Shown here: piece by piece, positions 6,440 to 7,296 of the stretch
How positions within the stretch are numbered: the first letter of the stretch is position 1
Layout: every line of letters begins with the position of its first letter
Assembly: GCA_003132865.1 (NCBI GenBank)
Contig: PKYZ01000657.1
Location: 1 to 7,296 of the forward strand
Reading direction: 5' to 3'
From: Bryobacterales bacterium
GTDB lineage: Bacteria; Acidobacteriota; Terriglobia; Bryobacterales; Bryobacteraceae
Length of the DNA: 7,296 nt
The notes under the pieces: generated by a model
The model's database searches: none
What the model saw: only the letters and a program-made list of their open reading frames with translations
What the model was told of the DNA's origin: nothing
Made by a program: the position numbers and the translations under genes

Positions 6440-6569
6440 TGCGTTGATTCCGGCACGCGGGCATACAACTTGGTCGCGCTCCATCGTGCCGCGCAGGTAA
6501 GGCTCGGTCGGCGTTACGTGTTTGCATACGGCCACGCACGTGCGTTGCTGCAAGCTCGGAGGTGAAAAT
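6440..6569. other. Leader of the GlsB-like gene with 12-bp palindrome
   Basis: No gene is recognised here. ACGCACGTGCGT (6534-6545) is a perfect palindrome with a CACGTG core, flanked by TTGCA (6522-6526) and TGCAA (6549-6553) as outer complementary arms. It ends 24 bases before the ATG at 6570 and just upstream of a strong GGAGGTG, so it could be an operator or a leader stem controlling access to that site. Promoter boxes were not clear. Confidence 0.35.
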
Positions 6570-6572
6570 ATG
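6558..6572 (+). promoter_or_regulatory. Strong ribosome binding site at an upstream in-frame ATG
   Basis: GGAGGTG (6558-6564) lies 5 bases before ATG 6570-6572. This ATG is in frame with the GlsB-like gene and would add 42 residues, including a hydrophobic stretch (ILLALAL). The canonical family start at 6696 also has a good site, AGGGAGAGG at 6685-6693. The gene therefore carries two plausible start signals, and the sequence alone does not say which is used. Confidence 0.45.
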
Positions 6573-6695
6573 ATCCAATCGGGAAACACACATCGCATCT
6601 TACTTGCGCTTGCGCTCTATTCCTCATGCGCAATTGGCGCTTACGGCCGGTCCTCTTCCTCGCTGCGTTCATTGACGGGACAAAAGGGAGAGGCT

Positions 6696-6968
6696 ATGTC
6701 GTTTTTGGCCTGGATAGTTCTCGGCCTGATTGCGGGGTTCATCGGCAGCAAGATTGTAAATAGGACAGGTGAGGGCATCCTGCTCGACATCCTGTTGGGT
6801 GTTGTCGGCGCTCTTGCCGGTGGCTGGCTGTTCCACATCTTTGGATCCCCTGGCGTAAGCGGACTCAACCTCTATAGTCTCTTCGTGGCGGTTATCGGCT
6901 CGGTGGTCTTGCTGGTTCTCTATCACGCCCTCAGACGGAGAAGAGCTTGGTTGGCAGTTTGGAGCTGA
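6696..6968 (+). CDS. GlsB/YeaQ/YmgE family stress-response membrane protein
   Basis: A 90-residue integral membrane protein of the transglycosylase-associated family (a historical name; no enzyme activity is known). It begins MSFLAWIVLGLIAGFIGSKI, has a polar loop NRTGEG (22-27), a Gly-rich second segment (about 28-49, DILLGVVGALAGGWLF) and a third segment (about 58-79), then an Arg-rich tail (80-83) likely on the cytoplasmic side. Three membrane helices and 80-90 residues fit the family. ATG 6696 is chosen because family homology starts there and AGGGAGAGG lies just upstream. A start at 6570 would give 132 residues with an extra N-terminal hydrophobic stretch and has an equally good ribosome site. 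Relatives are induced by acid, osmotic or general stress. The next gene starts 17 bp later, so the two are probably co-transcribed. Confidence 0.88.
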   Translation: MSFLAWIVLGLIAGFIGSKIVNRTGEGILLDILLGVVGALAGGWLFHIFGSPGVSGLNLYSLFVAVIGSVVLLVLYHALRRRRAWLAVWS

Positions 6969-6985
6969 GAAAAGAAGAGGTTGTT

Positions 6986-7279
6986 ATGGTTTTTAAGCGA
7001 TTGATTGGATTGGTTTTTGCAGGCGCGCTGACCTTCAGCGCCGCGGCGGGCGAGGTTGTCGTTCGCATCGGGCCACCACGGGCTGTAATCGAAACGCGGG
7101 GGCCGGCGCCCGGCCGTGGCTACGTGTGGATTTCCGGGTACCATCGCTGGGATGGCAATGCTTACGCCTGGAACGCGGGAAGGTGGGAACAGCCTCCACG
7201 GCCGGGTGCCCGCTGGGTAGCGCATCGCTGGAGCCACCGTAGGGGCGGCTACGTTTTGGTTGAAGGGCGCTGGCGCTAG
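6986..7279 (+). CDS. Secreted YXWXXGXW-repeat protein
   Basis: A 97-residue exported protein. Residues 1-21 form a signal peptide: Lys/Arg start, hydrophobic core (LIGLVFAGALTF) and a probable cut after AAA at 19-21. The mature part has four degenerate Trp/Tyr-Gly-Trp repeats: YVWISGYHRW (46-55), YAWNAGRW (60-67), RWVAHRW (76-82) and YVLVEGRW (89-96), joined by a PPRPG linker. This matches the YXWXXGXW (BcpO-related) family of periplasmic or outer-membrane-associated proteins, whose function is unknown. There is no lipobox Cys. ATG 6986 is chosen because the signal peptide starts there and GAAGAGG (6974-6980) is 5 bases upstream; the frame is open to 6947, but that would overlap the previous gene and bury the signal peptide. 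The mature region is rich in Arg and Trp. Confidence 0.85.
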   Translation: MVFKRLIGLVFAGALTFSAAAGEVVVRIGPPRAVIETRGPAPGRGYVWISGYHRWDGNAYAWNAGRWEQPPRPGARWVAHRWSHRRGGYVLVEGRWR

Positions 7280-7296
7280 GTCTCTGGCCGCTTGGT

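Noticed and set aside
6350..6598. 82-residue minus-strand open frame
   Set aside because: Overlaps the nested hairpin and the palindrome, has no family match I recognise and no clear ribosome site.
1..7296. CRISPR array, tRNA, rRNA or intact transposase
   Set aside because: No regularly spaced repeats, no cloverleaf-like sequence, no rRNA signature and no transposase motif were seen on either strand.

Overview
The window reads as chromosomal DNA from a GC-rich, Gram-negative, environmental bacterium. A very large CheB-CheR-PAS-kinase protein followed by small stress proteins (PRC-barrel, CsbD-like, DUF3309-like, GlsB/YeaQ-like, YXWXXGXW repeat) is typical of soil bacteria. Acidobacteriota (Solibacter/Bryobacter-like) is my best guess from overall style, but no rRNA or marker gene is present to prove it, and some Proteobacteria would also fit. 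All genes I can support lie on the + strand.

Layout. Positions 1-727 hold no recognisable gene. They contain a terminator-like hairpin near the left edge, a pair of 12-bp direct repeats 23 bp apart, and a compact GC-rich hairpin of the kind found in dispersed intergenic repeats. Positions 728-4474 encode a 1248-residue fusion: CheB methylesterase, CheR methyltransferase, PAS-like domain, Glu-rich coiled coil, two further PAS domains, and a complete HisKA/HATPase kinase. Overlapping its end by 14 bp is a second, sensor-less histidine kinase (4461-5240). Its catalytic part aligns end to end with the kinase part of the first protein, so the pair looks like a duplicated kinase module in one translationally coupled operon.

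After a 197-bp gap with a hairpin and an inverted repeat comes a run of small genes: PRC-barrel protein (5438-5818), CsbD-like protein (5901-6080), DUF3309-like glycine-rich membrane peptide (6229-6381), GlsB/YeaQ-like membrane protein (6696-6968) and a secreted YXWXXGXW-repeat protein (6986-7279). The first four gaps in this run, counting the one before the PRC gene, each hold at least one strong inverted repeat. The last two genes are only 17 bp apart and are probably co-transcribed.

How it may work together (inference). The two kinases could sense an internal or membrane cue and phosphorylate a response regulator encoded elsewhere; neither contains a receiver domain and none is encoded here. 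The downstream genes belong to families commonly induced by osmotic, envelope or general stress, so the region may pair a sensory module with an envelope-stress cassette. The sequence shows adjacency, not a regulatory link. The points most worth a second look are the Arg-to-Cys change in the CheR signature of the fusion, the tandem kinase pair with shared unusual residues and altered ATP-site boxes in the second copy, the two in-frame starts with good ribosome binding sites in the GlsB-like gene, and the series of hairpins between the small genes.
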